Assembly (NCBI GenBank): GCA_012521455.1
Contig: JAAYMJ010000026.1
Location: 1-6,518 of the forward strand
Length of the DNA stretch: 6,518 nucleotides
Reading direction: 5' to 3'
Source: Clostridiaceae bacterium
Lineage (GTDB): Bacteria; Bacillota; Clostridia; UMGS1883; JAAYMJ01
The translations under genes and the position numbers were made by a program. The notes beneath the pieces are model-generated. The model had not been told where the DNA came from, did not search any database, and was given only the letters and a program-made list of their open reading frames with translations. The first letter of the stretch is position 1; the number at the start of each line of letters is the position of its first letter. Positions 1 through 6,392 of the stretch are shown here, piece after piece.

Positions 1-1
1 C

Positions 2-727
2 AAAAATATAAATGAGTATTTTGCTTTGGACATTTCTTCAGCTGAGCAGTTTTACGCTCTTTCAGAGGCTGGCGGGAACATTTTTTATGTAGACAGGGAC
101 GTATATTTAAAAATTAAAAACCAAATTTCAGGGAAAAAGATTTATATTAAAATACCCCACATTCTCACAATAGAGGAAGAAAAGGAGTATTTGGAAACTT
201 TTAAATCCTGCCCCCGGATTTATGGGGTGATGGTTGGGAATTTAGGGCATATAGGCCTTGCCAGACAAATTAGCGGCAACATTGTGGGTGATTACACCTT
301 AAACATTTTAAACACCCAAAGCGCGCAATTTTATGAAAATGAGGGGTTTTCGGTTATTACATTATCCCCGGAATTAACACTTGCGCAAATCAGGGATATT
401 GCAAAATACGCGCCTTGTGAAATTATTGCTTATGGCAAAATCCCCCTTATGAATATAAAAAATATTTATTATGACCACTTGATTGACAGGACCAACGCTA
501 GGTTTACTTTTTCACGCCTTAGCAAAAATGTCAGCCAGCTTTTAAATTCAAGGCCTATTTACCTTGCAGATAAAATGCAGGAGGCAAGGAGGGCAAACAT
601 TTGCGGGTTTAGGCTTAAATTCACCGGTGAGACGCCAAAAGAAGCAGTAAAAATTTATGAGGAATACACGGGCAAAAGCAAGGCTAAACCCCCTGATTTA
701 TTCACAAGGGGATACTACTTGAAATAG
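2..727 (+). CDS. U32-family peptidase-like protein, C-terminal part (5' end outside window)
   Basis: This is the last ~241 codons of a longer gene. The frame is open to the left edge (it reads K-N-I-N-E-Y-F-A before the TTG at 26), so that TTG is an internal Leu codon and not a start. The fragment resembles the distal half of long clostridial U32 proteins: a barrel-like stretch with VMVGNLGHIGLAR, then GDYTLNILNTQSAQFYENEG, ITLSPELTLAQI and IAYGKIPLMNIKN. After it come a DR...RF and LNSRPIYLADK segment and a family-like end, PPDLFTRGYYLK. U32 members once called peptidases include RNA hydroxylation enzymes (RlhA, TrhP) and collagenase-like proteins; which role applies cannot be told here, because the usual cysteine cluster would lie upstream. 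Three scattered Cys are seen, with no obvious metal motif. It ends 70 nt before dut, and a promoter lies between, so it is probably a separate transcription unit. Confidence 0.8.
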   Translation, partial: KNINEYFALDISSAEQFYALSEAGGNIFYVDRDVYLKIKNQISGKKIYIKIPHILTIEEEKEYLETFKSCPRIYGVMVGNLGHIGLARQISGNIVGDYTLNILNTQSAQFYENEGFSVITLSPELTLAQIRDIAKYAPCEIIAYGKIPLMNIKNIYYDHLIDRTNARFTFSRLSKNVSQLLNSRPIYLADKMQEARRANICGFRLKFTGETPKEAVKIYEEYTGKSKAKPPDLFTRGYYLK

Positions 728-768
728 CCCAAAAAATAAACCCATAGTAGTTGAAATGTAGTGGAATA
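715..768. repeat. Imperfect 11-bp direct repeats over the dut promoter
   Basis: Three related 11-mers are visible: CTACTTGAAAT (715-725), GTAGTTGAAAT (747-757) and GTAGTGGAATA (758-768). The first and second match at 9 of 11 positions, the second and third at 8 of 11. They start 32 and 11 bp apart, close to three and one helical turns, and the second covers the -35 hexamer. This is the geometry of a possible operator, but the sequence is AT-rich and short and the similarity may be chance. Confidence 0.3.
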
Positions 769-779
769 ATTGATAAAAT
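751..779 (+). promoter_or_regulatory. Predicted sigma-A promoter of the dut-maf-mre operon
   Basis: The -35 is TTGAAA (751-756) and the -10 is TAAAAT (774-779), separated by exactly 17 bp, with an extended -10 TG at 771-772. The expected start of transcription is near 786, which would leave a leader of only about a dozen bases, with the Shine-Dalgarno GGAGGT (788-793) almost at the RNA 5' end. It sits in the only intergenic gap upstream of dut and is the likely main promoter for the six genes that follow. No clear rho-independent terminator for the upstream gene is visible in this gap. Confidence 0.7.
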
Positions 780-797
780 ATAAATCCGGAGGTATTA

Positions 798-1256
798 ATG
801 GGCAAAATTGACATAAAAATAAAATATTTGTCAGATAAAATTGGGAAAGAAATTAGCCCGCCTTTTTACGCTAGCGACGGGGCCGCGGGAATGGATTTAT
901 CAGCCTGCATTGATTCCCCCCTTACAATTTACCCGAGACAAAGGGTAAAGGTACCCTGCGGGATTGCTTTGGCAATACCAAAAGGGTATGTGGGATTAAT
1001 TTACGCAAGAAGCGGCCTTGGGGCAAATCACGGGATTACTCTGCCAAACTGTGTGGGGGTAATTGACTCCGACTACAGGGGCGAAATAATGTGCGCCCTG
1101 ACCAACATTGGTGATGAACCCTACACAATAAACCCGGGGGACAGGATTTGCCAGATTGTGTTTACACCAATAGCAAAGGCAAATTTAATAAAAACCGACG
1201 ATTTGGACGACACAGGCCGCTCAAGCGGCGGCTTTGGCTCTACAGGTTTAAATTAA
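798..1256 (+). CDS. dut: dUTP diphosphatase (dUTPase)
   Basis: It hydrolyses dUTP to dUMP and pyrophosphate in the cytoplasm, keeping uracil out of DNA and supplying dUMP for thymidylate synthesis. All five motifs of the trimeric dUTPase family are present in order: AGMDLSA (30-36), ARSGLG (70-75), GVIDSDYRGE (87-96), GDRICQ (114-119) and RSSGGFGSTG (141-150). D90 is the expected water-activating Asp, Y93 the sugar-discriminating Tyr, and F146 the Phe of the C-terminal arm that stacks on the base. At 152 residues it is full length for the bacterial enzyme. The ATG has a strong GGAGGT five bases or so upstream. It is first in the operon, 20 nt ahead of maf. Reading frame and motifs are intact; identification is secure. 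Confidence 0.97.
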   Translation: MGKIDIKIKYLSDKIGKEISPPFYASDGAAGMDLSACIDSPLTIYPRQRVKVPCGIALAIPKGYVGLIYARSGLGANHGITLPNCVGVIDSDYRGEIMCALTNIGDEPYTINPGDRICQIVFTPIAKANLIKTDDLDDTGRSSGGFGSTGLN

Positions 1257-1260
1257 GTAA

Positions 1261-1276
1261 AAAGGAATGAAGGTAA
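1261..1276 (+). promoter_or_regulatory. Ribosome binding region supporting the GTG start of maf
   Basis: AAAGGA (1261-1266) lies 10 nt and AAGG (1270-1273) 3 nt before the GTG at 1277. An in-frame TGA at 1268-1270 rules out any earlier start, and the next in-frame ATG is codon 50, which would delete the SSSPRR motif. GTG is therefore the only workable start. Confidence 0.7.
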
Positions 1277-1882
1277 GTGGCAAAATTTATTCTTGCTTCA
1301 TCATCACCAAGAAGGGCACAAATTTTAAAGAATTTAGGCATTCCTTACACCATTATTGAGCCTGATGTGGATGAAAGCGCACTATCCGATTTGGAGCCCG
1401 GTTTATTGGTTAAAGAATTGTCAATGTTAAAGGCATCCAATGTGTGCAAAAAAGTCATAAATTGGTCTGATACTTATATAATTAGTGCGGATACAGTTTT
1501 GGTTTTTGAGAATAAGGTATTGGGAAAACCAAAAGACGAAGAAGAGGCAAAGAATATGCTAAAAACGCTATCAGGGAAAACCCACAAGGTATTGACGGGT
1601 TTTTGCGTCATGGAAGCGTCAACCCAAAAGGCAACAAGCAAACATGTGGAAAGCGAAGTTACATTCAAGGAATTATCCGACGAATTAATTGACGATTATG
1701 TCAAAAGTGGCGAGCCTTTGGACAAGGCAGGCGCTTACGGCATACAGGAATTGGGAAGCGTAATTGTCAAACAAATCAAAGGGGACTATTTCAACGTGGT
1801 AGGGCTCCCCGTTTCTTCTTTATTTGATGTGTTATTAGAGGATTTTTCAATTAATCTTTTTCATTTGAGGGGTAGAAATTGA
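1277..1882 (+). CDS. maf: Maf-family nucleoside triphosphate pyrophosphatase, YhdE type (dTTP/UTP)
   Basis: Maf proteins are cytoplasmic house-cleaning enzymes that split nucleoside triphosphates to monophosphate and pyrophosphate. Family motifs visible are ILASSSPRR (5-13) at the N-terminus, K52, SADT (70-73) with the catalytic Asp D72, LGKPKDEEEA (82-91), LSGKTHKVLTG (98-108) and DKAGAYGIQ (149-157), ending with GDYFNVVGLPVSSL. The GAYGIQ signature points to the YhdE subfamily (dTTP, UTP and modified pyrimidine nucleotides) rather than the YceF subfamily (m7GTP). At 201 residues it is normal length. The start is GTG. Its stop codon overlaps the mreB start by one base (TGATG), which suggests translational coupling. 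In Bacillus subtilis maf also sits beside mreB and its overexpression blocks septation; whether that holds here is inference. Confidence 0.94.
   Translation: MAKFILASSSPRRAQILKNLGIPYTIIEPDVDESALSDLEPGLLVKELSMLKASNVCKKVINWSDTYIISADTVLVFENKVLGKPKDEEEAKNMLKTLSGKTHKVLTGFCVMEASTQKATSKHVESEVTFKELSDELIDDYVKSGEPLDKAGAYGIQELGSVIVKQIKGDYFNVVGLPVSSLFDVLLEDFSINLFHLRGRN
1867..1873 (+). promoter_or_regulatory. Shine-Dalgarno that favours the ATG start of mreB
   Basis: GAGGGGT ends 8 nt before the ATG at 1882 and 5 nt before a TTG at 1879. An in-frame TAG at 1873-1875 excludes anything earlier. The ATG gives the family-typical beginning MFKKDIAIDLG and overlaps the maf stop by one base, so I place the start there. 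Confidence 0.65.
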
Positions 1883-2901
1883 TGTTTAAAAAAGATATCG
1901 CAATCGACCTAGGAACAGCCAATATTTTAGTCTACATAAAAGGCAAGGGAATTGTTATAAACGAGCCTTCTGTTGTAGCTATAAACACAAAAACAAACAC
2001 GATTTACAAAACCGGCCAGGAAGCAAAGGAAATGGTGGGAAGGACTCCTGGCGAAATTGTTGCCCTATACCCGCTAAAAGACGGGGTAATTGCTGATTTT
2101 ACGGCAACAGCGGCAATGCTAAAGCATTTTATCAAAAAAGCGAATAACAACATTTTTTCAAAACCAAGAGTGCTAATCGCAATCCCGACAGGGGTTACCG
2201 AAGTTGAAAAAAGGGCCGTTGAGGAAGCGGCGCTTCAGGCGGGAGCAAGCGAAGTGCACCTCATTGACGAGCCTAAGGCGGCAGCCATTGGAGCGAATTT
2301 GCCAATTGACCAGCCCGTCGGCTCCATGATTGTGGATATCGGCGGCGGCACCAGCGAAATCGCGGTAATTTCCCTAGACGGGATTGTAACAAGCGTGTCA
2401 GTGAGGACCGCAGGCAACGAATTTGACGAATTTATAGTAAATTACTTTAAAAAAGAGCACAATATGCTAATCGGCAATATCACCGCCGAAGAAGTTAAAA
2501 TCAAAATGGCCTCGGCTATGCCTTATGAAGACGAGGACGACGAGGTTATGACCCTTCGTGGGCGCGACCTTCTAACCGGGCTTCCCAAAAACATTGATAT
2601 CAGGCCCTATCAAATCAGGGAAGCGTTAAAAGAACCCATTTCCATTATAATCGACGGAATTAAGCAGACCTTGGAAAAAACACCGCCCGAACTTGCTTCC
2701 GATATTATTGAAAACGGAATTGTATTAAGCGGCGGCGGGGCTTATATAAGAAATCTTGACAAATTAATTGAAAAGGAAACGGGCATTAAAACCTATGTGG
2801 CTGACGAGCCATACAAATGCGTTGCCCTCGGGGCAGGAAAAGTGCTTGAAAATTTGGATTTTTACAATAACGCTTTAAGAAGAACACAAACTTTCAGATA
2901 A
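1882..2901 (+). CDS. mreB: Rod shape-determining actin homologue MreB
   Basis: MreB polymerises on ATP into short antiparallel filaments under the membrane and orients the elongasome. The actin-fold signatures are present: phosphate-1 loop DLGTAN (9-14), catalytic Glu E130 in IDEPKAAAIGA, phosphate-2 loop DIGGGTSE (152-159), LRGRDLLTGLP (225-235), the adenosine site SGGGA (283-287) and ALGAGK (315-320). I91-F92 sits where the hydrophobic membrane-binding loop is in other MreBs. Length is 339 residues, as expected. A run of acidic residues (216-221) precedes LRGRD, a region that varies in the family. N179 in AGNEFD replaces the Asp usually seen. Some residues, such as K132, are Mbl-like, but the mreC and mreD neighbours argue for MreB proper. 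It overlaps maf by one base and leads mreC by 23 nt. Confidence 0.97.
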   Translation: MFKKDIAIDLGTANILVYIKGKGIVINEPSVVAINTKTNTIYKTGQEAKEMVGRTPGEIVALYPLKDGVIADFTATAAMLKHFIKKANNNIFSKPRVLIAIPTGVTEVEKRAVEEAALQAGASEVHLIDEPKAAAIGANLPIDQPVGSMIVDIGGGTSEIAVISLDGIVTSVSVRTAGNEFDEFIVNYFKKEHNMLIGNITAEEVKIKMASAMPYEDEDDEVMTLRGRDLLTGLPKNIDIRPYQIREALKEPISIIIDGIKQTLEKTPPELASDIIENGIVLSGGGAYIRNLDKLIEKETGIKTYVADEPYKCVALGAGKVLENLDFYNNALRRTQTFR

Positions 2902-2924
2902 AATAAGGTAGAAAGGCAAGGCCC

Positions 2925-3752
2925 ATGTCTAATTTTTTCAAAAAGCGGATACTTTTGGTTGTTTCCATTATAGCCGTGTTTATATTAGGGATAATGGCTG
3001 CGCTGGAAGTAACCGACAATAGTTACAACGCCGTGAAGGATTTAACCGGAACGGTTTTAAGCCCTGTTTTAAAATTCTTTTCCACAATTACCACGTCCGT
3101 GAAAAACTTTGCTGCGGACATTTCCGAGCTTGCGACTTTAAGAAAGGATAACGAACAATTAAAAGAAAAGATAAAAGAGCTGGAAGTTGACCAAACCTTG
3201 CTTGAAACCTATAAAAACGAAAATAAAAGGCTAAAGGCCCTTTTGGAATTAAAGGATTACAGCTCAGATTGGGAAATGGTTGGCGCAAAAATCATCGCTA
3301 TGGACGGAAACAGCTGGTTTACGACCTTTACCATAGACAAGGGGACCAGTGACGGGATTTCCAAAAACTGCGCCGTTGTGACCAATATGGGGCTTGTGGG
3401 CTATGTTTACGACGTGGGTACCACATGGGCGCAGGTGAGGACGGTTATAGACAGTGAATTCTCCATGGGGGTTATAGTTTCAAGAACCAATGACCGAGGG
3501 ATTTTGGAAGGGGACCTTTCATTGGGCAGCGAAGGACTTTGCAAGATGACCTACATTTCAAAGGACGCCAAAATTGTGGTTGGCGATTATGTAAGGACTT
3601 CGGGCCTTTCCGGGAATTTCCCCCCTGATATAATTGTTGGTAAAATTAAAGAAATAAAAACCGAACTTCACGGGCTTTCCAATTATGCCATAGTTGAGCC
3701 CAGCGTGGATTTTTTGCGCTTAAGCGAGGTATTGGTAATTAAGAAGTATTAA
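2925..3752 (+). CDS. mreC: Rod shape-determining protein MreC
   Basis: MreC is a bitopic membrane protein whose extracytoplasmic part binds and activates PBP2 in the elongasome. The protein has a short basic N-terminus (KKR, 6-8), one membrane segment (about 9-28), a heptad-like coiled coil rich in Lys and Glu (about 68-110), and a beta-barrel domain (about 116-275). The barrel contains DKGTSDGISKNCAVV and the characteristic GDYVRTSGLSGNFPPDIIVGKI stretch (220-241). Length of 275 residues is typical. The ATG follows AAAGG (2912-2916) by 8 nt. The gap to mreD is 18 nt. Nothing is missing or out of place. Confidence 0.96.
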   Translation: MSNFFKKRILLVVSIIAVFILGIMAALEVTDNSYNAVKDLTGTVLSPVLKFFSTITTSVKNFAADISELATLRKDNEQLKEKIKELEVDQTLLETYKNENKRLKALLELKDYSSDWEMVGAKIIAMDGNSWFTTFTIDKGTSDGISKNCAVVTNMGLVGYVYDVGTTWAQVRTVIDSEFSMGVIVSRTNDRGILEGDLSLGSEGLCKMTYISKDAKIVVGDYVRTSGLSGNFPPDIIVGKIKEIKTELHGLSNYAIVEPSVDFLRLSEVLVIKKY

Positions 3753-3770
3753 ACAGCAAAGGAGTTTAAA

Positions 3771-4265
3771 ATGCGGATTGCTGTTAAAATAATCATTTTA
3801 TTGATTTCACTAATTTTACAGCTTACCCTTGCGCCATACATAGCAATAGGCGGGATTGTGCCTAACATTTTCCTGATGGCGTTAATTTCGGTTTCATTGT
3901 ATTCTAAAAATTATGAAGCGCCCGTATACGGCTTGGTTTTTGGAAGCATTTACGACTTTTATTCAGGGTCCGTTTGGGGTTTGGGCGCGATTTTATGCAT
4001 GTATATTTCATATTTGTGCAGCCAGATATTTTCTAAAATATACAGGGAAAGCATTGTTGTTTTCTGCCTTCTCGGCGGGGTTTTCGGATTTATGTTCGAG
4101 CTTGTTTTTTCCCTTTTAACCATAACCCTTTGGGAAAAGGCAAATTTTTTAATTTCATTAAAATTTATAGGTTTTCAGACAATTTATAATGTTATTTTAA
4201 TCATACCCATTGGCATGGTGGTAAACAGGCTGATTTTAATTACTCAGAAAAAGGGAGTCAGGTAG
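3771..4265 (+). CDS. mreD: Rod shape-determining membrane protein MreD
   Basis: MreD is a small polytopic inner-membrane partner of MreC and the least conserved elongasome subunit. The 164 residues are almost wholly hydrophobic, with about five to six membrane segments (roughly 5-22, 29-44, 50-62, 68-88, 95-118, 133-155). Family landmarks are P31-N32 in the second segment, and the GSIYDFYSGSVWGLGA motif (58-73) in which Y61-D62 and G66 are the conserved positions. AAAGGAG (3758-3764) precedes the ATG by 6 nt. Its TAG stop is followed with no gap and in the same frame by the TTG start of the PBP2 gene. Position between mreC and a class B PBP supports the call beyond the weak sequence conservation of the family. 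Confidence 0.93.
   Translation: MRIAVKIIILLISLILQLTLAPYIAIGGIVPNIFLMALISVSLYSKNYEAPVYGLVFGSIYDFYSGSVWGLGAILCMYISYLCSQIFSKIYRESIVVFCLLGGVFGFMFELVFSLLTITLWEKANFLISLKFIGFQTIYNVILIIPIGMVVNRLILITQKKGVR
4253..4257 (+). promoter_or_regulatory. Shine-Dalgarno supporting the TTG start of the PBP2 gene
   Basis: GGGAG lies within the end of mreD, 8 nt before the TTG at 4266. The mreD stop (4263-4265) is in the same frame directly before the TTG, and the next in-frame ATG is codon 68, after the membrane anchor and the RGEIFDR motif. The TTG is therefore the real start. Confidence 0.8.
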
Positions 4266-6314
4266 TTGAACAAAAGGTATTATTTTTTGTACGGTTTTAT
4301 AATTGTGTTTGTAACGCTTATATTTTTGCGCCTTACGGAGCTTACTATAATTGATGGGGAAAAGTACCTTGAGTCAAGCGAAAAGCGCCTTTATAAAACC
4401 GTTCCCATTAAAGCTCCCCGGGGCGAGATTTTTGACCGCTACGGCAGGTATCTTGTTAAAAACACCATGAGTTTTACCGTTCAGGTAAATAAAACCAAAA
4501 ACCAGACAAACGAGGATTTAAACGCCCTTATTAAAAGGCTTATCCTTTTGTTTGAAAAACACAATATTGAAATCACCGACTCTTTCCCCGTAAATGTTGA
4601 AGATAACGCTTTCATATTTGAAGAAAGCGAAGACGCCCCCAGGGCAAAGGAATACGCATGGAAGGAGAAATACAATAATTTGGATAAAGAAGCAAGCGCC
4701 GCCGAAGTTTACCAGTATTTTTTATCAAGATACGGGATAACCGAAGAAGACCCGGGCTTGGCGCGTAGGATTTTGGGCGTAAGGTACGATATGGAAAGCC
4801 AGGGTTTTTCATATAACACCCCCTTTAATATCGCAAACGGCGTAAGTTTGGATTTGATAACCGAAATAAAAGAAGGCGGGCAGGATTACGCGGGCGTTGA
4901 CATTGTGACCCAGCCTGTGAGGGAATATGAAAACCCAACAACCGCCGTTCATATTTTGGGCAGGATTGGGAATTTGAGCAAGGAAGAATACGAGCAAAAC
5001 AAGGACCTTGGGTATAAAATGAATGACACCATTGGAAAACAAGGCCTTGAAAAATATTATGAGTCCTATTTGCGCGGAGTGGACGGCAGAAGCAGCATAC
5101 AGACCAATATAAACGGAAGGGCTGTGGATGTTTTGACAAGCACCGAGCCCATTCCTGGCAACAATTTAATCACAACCATTGATTTGGATTTGCAAAAGGC
5201 AACTGAAAGGATTTTGAGGGACAATATTAAAAAGATCAGTGAAACTGCCCGCACCGAGCAGGAAGGAAAGAACGCCAACGCAGGGGCGGCTGTGGTTTTG
5301 GACGTAAAAAGCGGCGAGGTTTTGTCAATTGCCTCCGAGCCCACCTATGACATATCAAGGTTTAACATTGATTACGCAAAGCTTGTGGAGGACAAAAACC
5401 GCCCGATGTTTAACCGCGCCCTTGCGGGAACATACGCGCCAGGGTCCACTTTTAAAATGCTTACCGCTATCGCGGGATTGGAAGAAGGAAAAATATCAAC
5501 AAAATCAATAATCCGCTGTTTGGGTATTTACAAATACTACAAAGGATACCAGCCAAGGTGCTGGATATATTCACAATACATGCGCACCCACGGGGATGAG
5601 ACAGTTGCTGAAGCAATCAGGGATTCCTGCAACTACTTTTTCTATGATGTAGGCAGGGAAGTTACCATAGAAAAATTAAATGAGTACGCAAAAAAATTCG
5701 GTTTTGGTCAGCCTACGGGAATTGAGCTTGAAAATGAGGAAAGCTCAGGCCGCCTTGCGGGGCCCGAGGACAGGAAAAAGCGCAAAGAAACATGGTATCC
5801 CGGGGATACCTTGCAAGCCGCAATCGGTCAGTCAGACAACGCCTTTACCCCCATTCAGCTGGCAAATTTCGTTGCCACTTTGGCAAACGGGGGAACAAGG
5901 TATAAGGTAAGGCTGGGAAAAAGCATTCAATCGGGCACTGACGGAAGGATTTTGGAAGAGTTTGAAAGTGAAGTTGCCGACAGGATTGAAATAAAGGAAG
6001 AAAATTTGAAAGAAGTGCTAAAGGGCATGAGGATGGTGGCAACGGAAGGCACCGCAAGGAGCATTTTTTATGACAGCATTGTTGACGTTGCCGCAAAAAC
6101 AGGTACCGCCCAGGTGGTAAGGGGGCAAATCAGCAACGGCGTGATTGTTGCCTTTGCGCCATATGATGACCCGGAAATAGCGGTCTGCGCCATTGTTGAA
6201 AAAGGCGGTAGCGGCGCTGCCGTTGCGAATATCGCGAAAGAAATCATTGATTTTTACTTCAGCCCCGTAAAAGACGCCGACGATGTTAAAAAGCAAAACA
6301 CCCTCTTACAATAA
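4266..6314 (+). CDS. mrdA: Penicillin-binding protein 2, class B peptidoglycan transpeptidase of the elongasome
   Basis: This monofunctional DD-transpeptidase crosslinks side-wall peptidoglycan, works with the SEDS glycosyltransferase RodA and is activated by MreC. One membrane anchor (about 7-26) is followed by the PBP dimerisation (pedestal) domain with APRGEIFDRYGRYLVKN (50-66) and GRIGNLSKEEY...IGKQGLEKYYESYLRG (232-270). The transpeptidase domain (about 337-664) has the three active-site motifs: S394-T-F-K397 with nucleophile S394, S454-C-N456, and K611-T-G613. An extra stretch (about 80-185) in the pedestal, containing VYQYFLSRYGI and ILGVRYDMESQGFS, is usual in clostridial PBP2. C418 and C432 occur in the RCLG and PRCW segments before HGDETVAEAI. 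At 682 residues it fits the family. The start is TTG, abutting mreD. Also called pbpA or pbp2; the class B PBP assignment is firm, elongation-specific role rests on mreBCD context. Confidence 0.95.
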   Translation: MNKRYYFLYGFIIVFVTLIFLRLTELTIIDGEKYLESSEKRLYKTVPIKAPRGEIFDRYGRYLVKNTMSFTVQVNKTKNQTNEDLNALIKRLILLFEKHNIEITDSFPVNVEDNAFIFEESEDAPRAKEYAWKEKYNNLDKEASAAEVYQYFLSRYGITEEDPGLARRILGVRYDMESQGFSYNTPFNIANGVSLDLITEIKEGGQDYAGVDIVTQPVREYENPTTAVHILGRIGNLSKEEYEQNKDLGYKMNDTIGKQGLEKYYESYLRGVDGRSSIQTNINGRAVDVLTSTEPIPGNNLITTIDLDLQKATERILRDNIKKISETARTEQEGKNANAGAAVVLDVKSGEVLSIASEPTYDISRFNIDYAKLVEDKNRPMFNRALAGTYAPGSTFKMLTAIAGLEEGKISTKSIIRCLGIYKYYKGYQPRCWIYSQYMRTHGDETVAEAIRDSCNYFFYDVGREVTIEKLNEYAKKFGFGQPTGIELENEESSGRLAGPEDRKKRKETWYPGDTLQAAIGQSDNAFTPIQLANFVATLANGGTRYKVRLGKSIQSGTDGRILEEFESEVADRIEIKEENLKEVLKGMRMVATEGTARSIFYDSIVDVAAKTGTAQVVRGQISNGVIVAFAPYDDPEIAVCAIVEKGGSGAAVANIAKEIIDFYFSPVKDADDVKKQNTLLQ

Positions 6315-6317
6315 AGA

Positions 6318-6346
6318 TTGACAAATCATAAGTAACTATTTATTAT
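6318..6346 (+). promoter_or_regulatory. Near-consensus sigma-A promoter for minC
   Basis: A perfect -35 TTGACA (6318-6323), a 17-bp spacer and a -10 TATTAT (6341-6346, one mismatch to consensus) start three bases after the PBP2 stop codon. Transcription should begin near 6353, giving a leader of about 40 nt before minC. No terminator hairpin separates it from PBP2, so read-through from the mre operon would add to its output. Confidence 0.8.
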
Positions 6347-6360
6347 TACATTTGATAAAC

Positions 6361-6379
6361 CCTTTGGCAATTTGAAAGG
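6361..6379 (+). promoter_or_regulatory. Possible small hairpin covering the minC ribosome binding site
   Basis: CCTTT (6361-6365) is complementary to AAAGG (6375-6379) across a 9-base loop, and the right arm is most of the minC Shine-Dalgarno AAAGGA (6375-6380). A five-pair stem with two G-C pairs is weak, so a regulatory effect is only a suggestion. Confidence 0.25.
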
Positions 6380-6392
6380 AATGATTTTTTTA

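Noticed and set aside
26..28. TTG as start of the first gene
   Set aside because: The frame is open and family-like upstream to the window edge and no Shine-Dalgarno precedes the TTG; it encodes an internal Leu of a truncated gene.
714..751. Inverted repeat ACTACT/AGTAGT as a terminator of the U32 gene
   Set aside because: Six pairs without G-C richness, a 26-base loop and no following T-run; not a credible rho-independent terminator.
1824..1855. Promoter for mreB inside the end of maf (TTGATG followed by TTAATC)
   Set aside because: Spacing of about 21 bp and a poor -10; no good hexamer pair with 16-18 bp spacing.
1879..1881. TTG as start of mreB
   Set aside because: The adjacent ATG at 1882 gives the normal MreB N-terminus and a better spacing from GAGGGGT.
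3913..4119. Second + strand frame within mreD
   Set aside because: Out of frame with a clearly conserved mreD and without family resemblance; a chance open frame.
4825..5344. Antisense open frames opposite the PBP2 gene
   Set aside because: They lie opposite strong conserved coding sequence, have low-complexity or unrecognisable translations and no ribosome sites; shadows of the real gene.
6381..6383. ATG as start of minC
   Set aside because: It touches the AAAGGA site with no spacer; the in-frame ATG at 6393 gives a typical MinC beginning, though its 12-nt spacing is long, so some doubt remains.
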